From Massilia agilis (GTDB taxonomy: Bacteria > Pseudomonadota > Gammaproteobacteria > Burkholderiales > Burkholderiaceae_D), in assembly GCF_024756255.1 (NCBI RefSeq), contig NZ_JANUHB010000001.1, forward strand, positions 186,001 through 250,000: DNA of 64,000 nt, given 5' to 3'. Below the pieces are notes generated by a model. It saw only the letters and a program-made list of their open reading frames with translations. It ran no database searches and had not been told where the DNA came from. Shown here in pieces: positions 38,090-46,285 of the stretch. The translations under genes were made by a program, and so were the position numbers. Numbering within the stretch: position 1 is the stretch's first letter; each line of letters opens with the position of its first letter.

Positions 38090-39224
38090 ATTCCGGGTTC
38101 GACTTTCTTAACATGGCGGCTGTCGCCGCGGCCCCCGCGTGCGGCCGGCCCAGGGACCGGGCCTTGCGCCGCATGGCCTCCAGCGCGGCGCGATCCTGCA
38201 ACAGCCGAAGGATGCGGTAATCCAGCGCCGCCGCGTCATACGCGCGCAGCGCCGCTCCGTGCTCGAGCAAGTAGTTGGCGTTGCGGTCCTCCTGTCCGGG
38301 GATCGGCGCAACCAGCACCATCGGCAGGCCCATCGCCAGGCATTCGGCCGTGGTGGCGCCGCCCGGTTTCGTCACGGCCAGGTCGGAACACGCCATCAGC
38401 CGCTCGACCCGGTCGGTGTAACCTTGCGGCGCCAGCCGCCCGGGATACTGCGCCGCGAGCGCTTCCAGTGCTGCCAGTTCGGCAGCGTTCTTGCCGGCCA
38501 TGGCAATGACCTGCAGGTTCCAGGGCAATCCCAGCAACTGCCGCGCGATGCCGCACAGTCCACCGAGCCCCGCGCCACCGCCCATCAGCAGGACGGTCTG
38601 CATGTTCGGGTCGAGCCCGATCTCGCGCGCGCAGGCGTTGCGCTCGAGCGGGCGCGAAAAGGCGGGCATGATCGGTATGCCGGTGACGTGGATCGCATCC
38701 CGCGCAACGCCGCTCGCCCGCAGCCGGGCGGCCACTTCATCATTGGGCGCAAAGTACCCTGTCACGTTGGGGTGCACCCACATCCGGTGCAGGTCGAAAT
38801 CGGTCACCTGCACCCACACCGGGCAGGCCAGGCCGCCTGCGGCGAGTTGCCGCGACAGCAGCTCGGCCGGCATGAAATGCGTGCAGACGATGATGTCGGG
38901 CGCCATGGCGACGATCTTGCGGACCAGTCCCCGGCTCGCATTTTCCTCGATCCGGCGCCGGACCCGGTGGGGCCAGCCGCCGGGCCTGGCCTCGTTCGTG
39001 AGCCGGTAAAGCTGGCTCCAGAGCGATGGCGCGCGCCGCACCAGCGACAGGTAAACGTCGCCATAGACCTTACGCAGGTGCGGTTTGACGAAGGCCAGCG
39101 CATCCAGGTGCGCCGCGTCGATCTGGCTGTCCGCCTCGCAGGCGTAGGCCCGCAAGGCTTCGGCCGCGCGCATGTGCCCCGCCCCGGCCGAAGCACTTAA
39201 CAGTAGAAGCTTTTTCTGCGCCAT
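38076..39224 (-). CDS. MGDG-synthase/UgtP-like glycosyltransferase (GT28-type)
   Basis: 382 residues. The N-terminus LLLLSASAGAGHMRAAEALR is the diacylglycerol-glycosyltransferase signature of MGDG synthase, UgtP and bacterial processive enzymes; the C-terminal nucleotide-sugar domain has LLMGGGAGLGG and TKPGGATTAECLAMGLP. Such enzymes attach galactose or glucose to diacylglycerol to make glycolipids. In several bacteria they replace phospholipids when phosphate is scarce. Here the gene has its own Pho-type promoter at 39261-39294 and sits after a secreted phosphoesterase, which supports that role. Lipid acceptor and sugar are inferred. Confidence 0.85.
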   Translation of the reverse strand: MAQKKLLLLSASAGAGHMRAAEALRAYACEADSQIDAAHLDALAFVKPHLRKVYGDVYLSLVRRAPSLWSQLYRLTNEARPGGWPHRVRRRIEENASRGLVRKIVAMAPDIIVCTHFMPAELLSRQLAAGGLACPVWVQVTDFDLHRMWVHPNVTGYFAPNDEVAARLRASGVARDAIHVTGIPIMPAFSRPLERNACAREIGLDPNMQTVLLMGGGAGLGGLCGIARQLLGLPWNLQVIAMAGKNAAELAALEALAAQYPGRLAPQGYTDRVERLMACSDLAVTKPGGATTAECLAMGLPMVLVAPIPGQEDRNANYLLEHGAALRAYDAAALDYRILRLLQDRAALEAMRRKARSLGRPHAGAAATAAMLRKSNPEYVLR

Positions 39225-39260
39225 GCGGAAGGCGGAAGCCCGCGCTTGTTGAAACGGTCT

Positions 39261-39294
39261 TCACTGTACAGCGCGAATATGTCACGTCCGTGAC
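39261..39294 (-). promoter_or_regulatory. Predicted Pho box and -10 element for the glycosyltransferase
   Basis: Minus strand: GTCA begins at 39294, GACA (one mismatch) at 39283, and TGTACAGTGA at 39270, repeating the 11-bp and 13-bp spacings of the ppk promoter. About 25 of 34 positions are identical to the ppk element. The -10-like TACAGT spans 39263-39268; the gene starts at 39224. Confidence 0.6.
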
Positions 39295-39306
39295 GCCCGC
39301 TGTGCC

Positions 39307-40659
39307 TCAGTGGCTGGGCGGGCGTTGGCCAGCCCTGTCGCAGTGCAGGCTTGGCGCAGACGTCATACATACAAGCGCGGCGGCGCCGTTCTCGTCGAAT
39401 TCCGTAAGGCGCCAACCGGAACCGGCCCGCTCGAGCAGCGCAAAGCCAAAGCCGGCACGCGTATGGAAAGCATCGAGACGCACCTCGCCGATTGCGCCAG
39501 CCCCCGGTGGCAGCTGGTCCGGCAATGCGCCTTCCGTCATCGAGCCGCTGTTCCCAAGGACGAAGGTCGGCGTGCCGCCCGCGGTGAAGCCGAGCGCCTC
39601 GAACAGGTGCACGTGCCCGTGCAACGCAAGGTCAACCGGGGATGCGAACAGCGCGCCCCCGCGCGCGGCCTGCAGCGACGACAGCATCCCCTTGCTCGCC
39701 ACCCGAATCGGCACGCCCTTGCCCGGCAGGCCCAGGCCAAGGACGGGATGGTGGCTGACAAAAACCGCGTGCGCCGCGCCCTGCGCCAGCACGTCCACCT
39801 GCGCGAACTCGCGCGCGAACACCTCGCCGGCGCCGGCCTGTTCGGATGAATCGAATACGATCAGCCGGGCCTGCCCATCGAGGTCCACTGCGAAGGGGTC
39901 GCTGTGCGCGGCTTTGGCATCGTTGGCCGGATCGTCGCACGAACGGGCGGCGACCCAGGGCGCAGCATCAAGGTAGCGAAACCAGCCCTGCCCTGCGCGC
40001 GCGCACGACTCGTGGTTCCCGCGCACGAACACCCACGGCGCTGCCTGCAGCAGCGGTCGCGCGGGTTCGAACAAATCCGCGGTCCAGGTGTCCTGGCCGA
40101 AGCCCCATGGGCTGCCTGCGCATGCCGCCTGCCCCGCGGGGCAAGGGCTTTCGCGGTAGTGGTAGTCGCCAACGTGGATCACCAGGTCCGGCTTCTGTGC
40201 GGCCGCACTGCGGGCCAGCCTTGCGAACGGCCACGCTGCGCTGTCGTTGCAGGGTTGGAATGCATCATCGGACTGCTTCATGCGGCAGCCGGTATCGCCA
40301 ATGACGACGATACGCTGCGGCGCCGACACCGGAACCGGCAATGCGAACGGCCCGACGCGCGCGCTGTGCGCCCCAGCAGGCAGCGCCGCCTCGCACACGG
40401 TCAGGTCAAAGCGGGCCGGCTTGGTCAGGCCTTGTGCAACCGGACGGGCCGGCACCTCGCCGGCCGGGGCGCGCACCTGCAGCGGCAGCGCCTGCCCGTC
40501 GACGATCATCGCCGGACACTGCGCAGAGCGCACCAGCGCACGGGCGATCAACGAGGCCCCGTGCGCGCGCACCAGATAGGCATGCTCCACGGCGGAATCG
40601 GGCGTGACCGATGCGCACCCGGCCAGCCCGAACACCAACAACCAGGCGTAGCTACGCAT
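39307..40659 (-). CDS. Lipoprotein metallophosphoesterase
   Basis: 450 residues. The N-terminus (LLVFGLAGCAS) is a lipoprotein signal. The calcineurin-like domain carries IGDTG, HVGDYHYRE, VRGNHESC, VSHHPVLG and ALHGHVHLF in the right order, so all five metal-binding blocks are present. It probably releases phosphate from phosphoesters outside the cell; the exact substrate cannot be read from sequence. It starts three bases after the TonB receptor stop, so the two share a transcript, and it precedes the glycosyltransferase. Confidence 0.88.
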   Translation of the reverse strand: MRSYAWLLVFGLAGCASVTPDSAVEHAYLVRAHGASLIARALVRSAQCPAMIVDGQALPLQVRAPAGEVPARPVAQGLTKPARFDLTVCEAALPAGAHSARVGPFALPVPVSAPQRIVVIGDTGCRMKQSDDAFQPCNDSAAWPFARLARSAAAQKPDLVIHVGDYHYRESPCPAGQAACAGSPWGFGQDTWTADLFEPARPLLQAAPWVFVRGNHESCARAGQGWFRYLDAAPWVAARSCDDPANDAKAAHSDPFAVDLDGQARLIVFDSSEQAGAGEVFAREFAQVDVLAQGAAHAVFVSHHPVLGLGLPGKGVPIRVASKGMLSSLQAARGGALFASPVDLALHGHVHLFEALGFTAGGTPTFVLGNSGSMTEGALPDQLPPGAGAIGEVRLDAFHTRAGFGFALLERAGSGWRLTEFDENGAAALVCMTSAPSLHCDRAGQRPPSH

Positions 40660-40662
40660 TGG

Positions 40663-42897
40663 TCAGAAGTCCGCCTTGAGCGACACCTGGAAGCTGCGCG
40701 GCGCCTGGAACGTGTACTGGTCATAGGCCACGTTCTTCGCCGGCGAAATCGAGGTCACGTCCTGGTGGTTGAACAGGTTGAACACGTTCAGCTGCAGCTT
40801 GAGCATCCTGATGCCCATGCCCGGCCGGGTAAAGCGGTAAGCGAGCGACAGGTCGGTGTTGGTGTACGCCTTGGTCAGGTAGGTGTCGTACGCCAGCGGC
40901 TTGGCCGGGTCATAGTCGGCCTGGCGCACTTCGCCGGTGCGCTTGCCGATCAGCGAAGCGGACCAAGGGCCGGCGTTGTACAGCAAGCCCAGCGCGGCCG
41001 TCATGTCGGGCGAGCCGGAGATGGTCTTGCCGGTGTCGTTGGCGGTCGCCTTGTTTTTCGATCCGTTGGCGTAGAGCGCAAAACCGTTCCCGACCATCCA
41101 GGTGGCCTGTGCCTCCAGCCCCTTGTAGGTGGCGCCGCCGACATTGATGTAGGCCGCGTCGGCGCCGCCCAGGCCGTTGGACACGTACTTGTTGGTGAAA
41201 TCGATCTTGTACACATCCACGTCCCAGGTCAGGGCGTCGGACTGGCCGACCACGCCGAGCTGGTAGTTGACCGATTTTTGCGGATCCGAGCTGTTCTTCG
41301 TCGGGTCGGCGATGTAAAACGACTTCAGGTCCGGGATCTGGTATCCCTTCGCGTATTGGGCATAGACCGCGAGGCTGTTTGACAGCTGCTGGTTGGCGGT
41401 CAGGAACGGCAAGGTGGTGTGGTAGTCCACCGAGGTATGCTGCGGCAGGCGCGTGGTCTGGTTCACATCGGCGTCCACCGCACGCGTGATCCGCAGGTAC
41501 TTGACGCCGGGCGTCACGGTCAGGTCCGGCGTCACCGCCCATTCGAACTGGGCGAACGGCTGCAGGTTGTGGATGGTCGATTGCTGGTCGAACAGGACGC
41601 TCGGATTCTGGACCGGCGCCGGCTTGGTCTCGCGCGGGTCGCGCACGCCACCCAGCGTCAGGTCGAGGTCGTACTGGTGGCGGTCGGTGTCGGAGTATTC
41701 GTACCAGACGCCGGTACGCAGCACACCGGCATCGAACTGCTTATTCAAGCGGAAGATGTCGCCGTACACGCGGTACTTGTTGCGCTTGTCGATGCCGGGA
41801 ATGTCCTTGTTGCCGGCCGGGCCAACCTTGGTACCCGGCGCAGTCGCCCCCGTCGGGTCGGTCGACGAGATGGTCTCGTTGTCGTAGGCGTAGGAGTAGA
41901 GCTGGTTGTCGGTGTTCCAGCCGCTGCCCCAGTTGGTTTCCGCTCGCAGGTAGCTGAAATCGGTGTCCTTGGCGGTGTGGTTGTAGCCGGCGTAGTTGAA
42001 GCTGGCGGGGTCGTTGTTCAGGCTGTAGTTTTTACCGTGCAGCGCCACCTGCGCCAGGGTCGGCCCCTTGCTGTTATCCGGCTGGACATACTTGATGCGG
42101 TTCGCCGATGCGAACAAAGTGATCACGGTAGCGTCGCCCACCGCGCGGCGCACCTTGAGCAGGTAGTTGTCGCTCTTGATGCTGTTCAGGCTCAGGTAGC
42201 CATCCGACTTCAGGTGCTGGAAGTTCGCTTGCACCGTGCCGTTGTTAAAGCCCGGCAGGCGCCCGCTTTCGTACGAGAAGCCCGCCAGCGCGGTGTTCCA
42301 GGTGCCGGCCGAGCCGAACACACTGAACTGCTGGTCCTTCTGCGGCTTTTTCGAGTACAGGTTGATCGAGCCGCCAAAGGTCGCATAGCCCAGGTTGTCC
42401 GCATTGCCCGGGCCGCGTTCGACGATGGCCCCACCGATCGTGGAGCCGGGGAAGAACGAGGTCGAATGGTGGGCCGGGTTGTTGGTATCACCCCAGGGAA
42501 TGCCGTCGAAGGTGATGTTGTACTGGTCGTCCGAGAAGCCGCGCATGGTGGTCTTGGTTTCGGACAGGCCCGGCCCGTTGCTGGAATCGCCCGAAACGCT
42601 TGGGGCGACGTTGACGATGCGGCTGTACTCGGTGGTCGGGGTCACCGACAGTTCGATGAAGTCGCGCGTGATGATCGACTGCGGTTCGGTGGCGGTCAGG
42701 CTGGCCTGGGTCGGCGCAACGGCGGAAGCCGTGTTGTTGCCGAGGTAGTCGCCGCTCTTGGCCGAGACGACGACGGTGGCGACCGGCGCGGCAACCTCCG
42801 CCGGCGTGTCGTCGCTGGCCGCGCGGGACGGCGCGCAAGCGAAAGCAATCGAAATCAGGAGGGCAAGCTGGGTACGGGCAAAGCGGTCGTCGGACAT
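40663..42897 (-). CDS. TonB-dependent outer-membrane receptor
   Basis: 744 residues with an N-terminal signal sequence. A plug domain (IITRDFIELSVTP, MRGFSDDQYNITFDGIPWGD) is followed by a 22-strand-type barrel ending in the aromatic FQVSLKADF. No siderophore or B12 genes are near. It is the first gene of a run with a secreted phosphoesterase, and a triple GTCAC element lies upstream, so uptake of a phosphorylated compound, or of a metal needed by the phosphatases, is a fair guess. Substrate not proven. Confidence 0.9.
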   Translation of the reverse strand: MSDDRFARTQLALLISIAFACAPSRAASDDTPAEVAAPVATVVVSAKSGDYLGNNTASAVAPTQASLTATEPQSIITRDFIELSVTPTTEYSRIVNVAPSVSGDSSNGPGLSETKTTMRGFSDDQYNITFDGIPWGDTNNPAHHSTSFFPGSTIGGAIVERGPGNADNLGYATFGGSINLYSKKPQKDQQFSVFGSAGTWNTALAGFSYESGRLPGFNNGTVQANFQHLKSDGYLSLNSIKSDNYLLKVRRAVGDATVITLFASANRIKYVQPDNSKGPTLAQVALHGKNYSLNNDPASFNYAGYNHTAKDTDFSYLRAETNWGSGWNTDNQLYSYAYDNETISSTDPTGATAPGTKVGPAGNKDIPGIDKRNKYRVYGDIFRLNKQFDAGVLRTGVWYEYSDTDRHQYDLDLTLGGVRDPRETKPAPVQNPSVLFDQQSTIHNLQPFAQFEWAVTPDLTVTPGVKYLRITRAVDADVNQTTRLPQHTSVDYHTTLPFLTANQQLSNSLAVYAQYAKGYQIPDLKSFYIADPTKNSSDPQKSVNYQLGVVGQSDALTWDVDVYKIDFTNKYVSNGLGGADAAYINVGGATYKGLEAQATWMVGNGFALYANGSKNKATANDTGKTISGSPDMTAALGLLYNAGPWSASLIGKRTGEVRQADYDPAKPLAYDTYLTKAYTNTDLSLAYRFTRPGMGIRMLKLQLNVFNLFNHQDVTSISPAKNVAYDQYTFQAPRSFQVSLKADF

Positions 42898-42943
42898 GAT
42901 CGTGGGGGGCTGGTCGAGGTTTATGGAACAACAATAAATCCCT

Positions 42944-42977
42944 CGACTCTAGTGACCAAATGTGACCAGTCAGTGAC
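42944..42977 (-). promoter_or_regulatory. Predicted Pho box and -10 element for the TonB receptor
   Basis: Minus strand: GTCAC begins at 42977, 42966 and 42956, giving 11- and 10-bp periods. ACTAGAGTCG begins 13 bases after the second repeat, matching GCTACAGTCC of the ppk and CpdB-like promoters at seven of ten positions. The receptor starts at 42897. Confidence 0.65.
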
Positions 42978-43028
42978 TTCGAGGATGCCCCTGTTTCGCC
43001 ACTTCCCCGGCTTGCCGCTGTGCGCACA

Positions 43029-43850
43029 TCACGCCGCGAGCAGCGCCTCGACCTTCTCCACGTCAGCCGGCGTCGCCGGATTGAACACCACCATGCCCAG
43101 GCCCGGGCTGCCATCGACGGCGAACGACGAATACTCGAACGCCATCAGCCCGCAGACCGGGTGCCGGATGTGCTTGATGCCTTCGCCCAGGCTGCTGACA
43201 TCGTTGTCGCGCCACATGGCTGCGAACTCCGGGCTCGCTGCACCCAGCTCGTCGGCGAGCATGGCCATGCGCCCGGAAGCCCCCGCGCGCGCCGCGTCGG
43301 CGCGGAACACGGCCACCATCGCACGCGCGACGCTGTGCCAATCCGGCTGTGCCGCCCGCACTTGCGGATCGAGGAACATCATCCGCAACACATTGCGGCG
43401 CGCCGGCGGTAGCGCTCCGTAGTCGGTCAGCACTTTGGCGGCGGCCCGATTCCAGGCGATCACGTCCCACGTCGCCGTGCGGACCAGCGCGGGACTCGAC
43501 ACCAGCGCGTCGAGCACCCGCTGCAGGCGCGGCGTGACGCCCTCGCTTTCCTGATAGCGTACTTGCGGCGGCCGGTTTTGCGCGAGCAGGAACAAGTGTT
43601 CGCGTTCCACGCTGCTCAACATCAGCGCGTGCGCGATGCGTTCGAGCACCTCGGTCGAAGGTGCACCGCCGCGCCCCTGCTCAAGGAATGTGTACCAGGT
43701 CGGACTGACGTTGGCGCGCTGCGCAACCTCTTCGCGGCGCAAGCCGGGCGTGCGCCGGCGCGCTGACGGATAGCCCAGCGCCACCGGATCGAGCCGGGTG
43801 CGGCGGTCCTTCAGGTAGGTTCCCAGCGGGTTGTCGTTCGTGGCGGGCAT
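43029..43850 (-). CDS. MmyB-like XRE-family transcriptional regulator
   Basis: 273 residues from ATG 43850 (AACAGG six bases upstream; ATG 43856 has no spacing). The N-terminal helix-turn-helix (about 25-85: GLRREEVAQRANVSPTWYTFLEQGR) and the C-terminal ligand-binding MmyB domain (VRTATWDVIAWNRAAAKVL, with HPVCGLMAFEYSSF near the end) are both complete. Such regulators usually bind a small hydrophobic ligand and control a divergent short-chain dehydrogenase. Here the divergent gene is an epimerase-fold SDR, which fits. Confidence 0.9.
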   Translation of the reverse strand: MPATNDNPLGTYLKDRRTRLDPVALGYPSARRRTPGLRREEVAQRANVSPTWYTFLEQGRGGAPSTEVLERIAHALMLSSVEREHLFLLAQNRPPQVRYQESEGVTPRLQRVLDALVSSPALVRTATWDVIAWNRAAAKVLTDYGALPPARRNVLRMMFLDPQVRAAQPDWHSVARAMVAVFRADAARAGASGRMAMLADELGAASPEFAAMWRDNDVSSLGEGIKHIRHPVCGLMAFEYSSFAVDGSPGLGMVVFNPATPADVEKVEALLAA

Positions 43851-43856
43851 GCGCAT

Positions 43857-43950
43857 CCTGTTAGTTCCGATACCTGTATAAGGTCTCTGCTTTTCCGCGA
43901 AGGGGCGTCTGTTTATCTTATCAGCCCGCATCCCATCCAGGAGAAGTTCC
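43857..43950. promoter_or_regulatory. Divergent promoter region of MmyB regulator and SDR gene
   Basis: A small dyad ACCT-GTATA-AGGT at 43872-43884 sits near the regulator start and is a possible operator. AGGAGAAG, a strong ribosome site for the SDR gene, ends five or six bases before ATG 43951. Confidence 0.35.
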
Positions 43951-44856
43951 ATGTTCGTATTCGTTACCGGCTCGACCGGCTTCATCGGCGCATGCGTTGT
44001 CGACGAGTTGCTTGCCGCGGGCCACCAGGTGCTTGGCCTCACCCGTTCCGATGCCGGCGCCGCCGCCCTCGCCGCCAAGGGCGCGCAAGCGCATCGTGGC
44101 ACGCTCGAAGACCCGGACACGCTGCGCACCGGCGCCGCCCAATGTGACGCGGTGATCCACCTGGCCTTCGACCACGACTTTACGCATTTCGAGGCCAACT
44201 GCGACAAGGACAGGCGCGCGATCACGGCGCTCGGCGAAGCGCTGGCAGGCTCCGCCCGTCCACTGATCATCACCTCGGGCGTGGGCATGGGCATTCCAGC
44301 GCCCGGACAAGCTGGCGTCGAGACCGTCCTGAACCTCGAGCATCCCAACCCGCGCATCGCATCGGAACTGGCCGGCGCCGCTGTGGCATCCACCGGCGTG
44401 GACGTGCGCGTGGTGAGGCTGCCGCAGGTGCACGACACGAGCCGCTTCGGCCTGGTCTCGCCAGCCATCGACGTCGCCCGAACAACAGGAATCTCGGCTT
44501 ATATCGGCGACGGGCGCAACCGCTACTCCGCCGTGCACGTGCGCGACGCGGCGCGCTTGTACCGGCTGGCGCTGGAAAAGGGAACGGCCGGCGAACGCTA
44601 CCACCCGGTGGCCGAGGAAGGCGTGCCGATGAAAGACATCGCTGAAACCATCGCCCGCGTGCTGGACATTCCGGCGGTGTCCATGACCGCCGAACAAGCC
44701 CAGGCTCATTTCGGCTGGATGACGATGTTCGTCGGCTTTGACCTGCCAGCTTCGAGCCGGCTGACGCGGGAGCGCCTCAGCTGGCGTCCGGCCGGCCCCG
44801 GCCTGCTCGACGATTTGTTGCAGTATCGCCCAGATCGGACCAAGCGATCGATTTGA
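43951..44856 (+). CDS. SDR-family NAD(P)-dependent oxidoreductase (epimerase type)
   Basis: 301 residues, strong AGGAGAAG ribosome site. The Rossmann signature FVTGSTGFIGACVVDEL is at the N-terminus. The usual YxxxK active-site pair of epimerases is not evident; SGVGMGIPAP and NPRIASELAG occupy that region, as in the atypical SDR group of NmrA/YesF-like proteins. It is regulated with, and probably by, the divergent MmyB-type protein. Substrate unknown; quinone or aldehyde reduction is common for this pairing. Confidence 0.85.
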   Translation: MFVFVTGSTGFIGACVVDELLAAGHQVLGLTRSDAGAAALAAKGAQAHRGTLEDPDTLRTGAAQCDAVIHLAFDHDFTHFEANCDKDRRAITALGEALAGSARPLIITSGVGMGIPAPGQAGVETVLNLEHPNPRIASELAGAAVASTGVDVRVVRLPQVHDTSRFGLVSPAIDVARTTGISAYIGDGRNRYSAVHVRDAARLYRLALEKGTAGERYHPVAEEGVPMKDIAETIARVLDIPAVSMTAEQAQAHFGWMTMFVGFDLPASSRLTRERLSWRPAGPGLLDDLLQYRPDRTKRSI

Positions 44857-45052
44857 GCCCCGCAGGCCAGGCTGCTTTGCCGCGAGGCTTTCGCCGCGAT
44901 TGCACGTGCTCTTACAAATGCTTTCGAATGTAACGTTTATAACCTTTCGCGTGCGCGCCTCAGCAAGTAGTCTAGTGGACTCAGTAGTAGCCAGCGCGCT
45001 CGGTGCCAGTTTCACGGCTGGCCGAGCGCACTTACTTCAAACGGAGTCTTCC

Positions 45053-46201
45053 TTGTCCGAAGCACAAAATTCCCCACTCAAGCCGGTGATCAAGATCGTC
45101 GGCGTAGGCGGTGCCGGCGGCAACGCCATCAACCATATGGCGTCCTCCGGACTGTCCGCCTTCGAATTAATCAGCGCGAATACAGACGCGCAGGCACTGT
45201 CGAACACCCAGACCGAAAAGAAAATCCAGCTTGGCGAAAGCGGCCTTGGCGCCGGCAGCGACCCGATCGTCGGGCGCGAAAGCGCAATGCGCGAGCGCAC
45301 CATCATCGCCGACGCGCTCAAGGGCGCCGACATGGTGTTCCTCACCGCCGGCATGGGTGGTGGCACCGGCACCGGCGCCGCACCCGTGGTCGCCGAGGTG
45401 GCGCGCGAACTGGGCATCCTGACCGTGGGCGTCGTGTCAAAGCCCTTCGAATTCGAAGGCCCGCGGCGCAGGCGCGTGGCCGAAGAAGGCATTGCGACCT
45501 TGGCCAGATGCGTGGATTCGCTCGTCATCATCCTCAATAGCCGGCTCGAGGAAGTGCTGGGTGACGATATCACGCACAAGCAGGCGTTCGCCGCCGCTGA
45601 CGAGGTGTTGAGCAAGGCGGTGACCGGCATCGCGGAAATCATCTCCGTGCCCGGGCTGATCAACGTCGATTTCGAGGACATTCGCACGGTGATGCGCCAG
45701 ACCGGCATGGCGATGATGGGTTCCGCCCAACACTCCGGCGAGGACCGCGCCGTCAAGGCGGCAGAAGAGGCAATCTCGTGTCCTCTGCTCGATGGCTCGA
45801 GCCTTCGCGTCGCGCGCGGCCTGCTGGTCAACATCGCCGCATCCGAGGAAACGCTGAAGCTGCGCGAAACCAAGCTGGTGATGAACACGATCTGCGCACA
45901 GACCAACGACGACGCCATCATCAAATTCGGCGCAGTCTTTGACGAAACGCTGGGCGACGCGATGCGAGTGACCGTGGTGGCTACCGGATTGAACCGCCCC
46001 AGCGACTTTGCTGCCGGCGTGAAGCGGCCGTTGATGTCGCGCTCCGTGCCCGGCTCTGGCAACCAGCTTCGCGGCGGCGCGCTGCGGGAGACGCAACCAG
46101 TTTCGATGCAGCGTCAGCCCGCTTCCCCGGCGGCGGCCCGGCCGGCGCCAGTCCAGGATGAGCTGCCTGCCTCGCGCAGCAGCGACGGCGCGCAGCGGTA
46201 A
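45053..46201 (+). CDS. ftsZ: FtsZ paralogue without the conserved C-terminal peptide
   Basis: 382 residues from TTG 45053, with GGAG six bases upstream; an in-frame extension to 44900 has no such site. The tubulin-like GTPase is intact: VGGAGGNAINHM, the tubulin signature GGGTGTGAAP near 101-110, and the T7 loop NVDFED with both acidic positions. After about residue 320 the tail is a Pro/Ala/Gln-rich linker ending in ASRSSDGAQR. It lacks the DIPAFLR-type peptide that binds FtsA, ZipA and other division proteins. The gene stands alone, away from any mraZ-mur-fts cluster, so it is very likely a second ftsZ. Function is unknown; it could modulate the main ring. Confidence 0.85.
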   Translation: MSEAQNSPLKPVIKIVGVGGAGGNAINHMASSGLSAFELISANTDAQALSNTQTEKKIQLGESGLGAGSDPIVGRESAMRERTIIADALKGADMVFLTAGMGGGTGTGAAPVVAEVARELGILTVGVVSKPFEFEGPRRRRVAEEGIATLARCVDSLVIILNSRLEEVLGDDITHKQAFAAADEVLSKAVTGIAEIISVPGLINVDFEDIRTVMRQTGMAMMGSAQHSGEDRAVKAAEEAISCPLLDGSSLRVARGLLVNIAASEETLKLRETKLVMNTICAQTNDDAIIKFGAVFDETLGDAMRVTVVATGLNRPSDFAAGVKRPLMSRSVPGSGNQLRGGALRETQPVSMQRQPASPAAARPAPVQDELPASRSSDGAQR

Positions 46202-46285
46202 GTACCGAACATCCCCAGGCTCTTGGGGGTCCGTCCCTGAATCCGGAGGCGAGGACGGAAATCGAACTCGCCTGCACGGCACCTT

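Noticed and set aside
46243..46285. tRNA 3'-end remnant after the second ftsZ
   Set aside because: The minus strand has a T-loop-like GTTCGATTT and an acceptor-like CGCCTCC, but the T stem does not pair. Not enough for a tRNA or att call.
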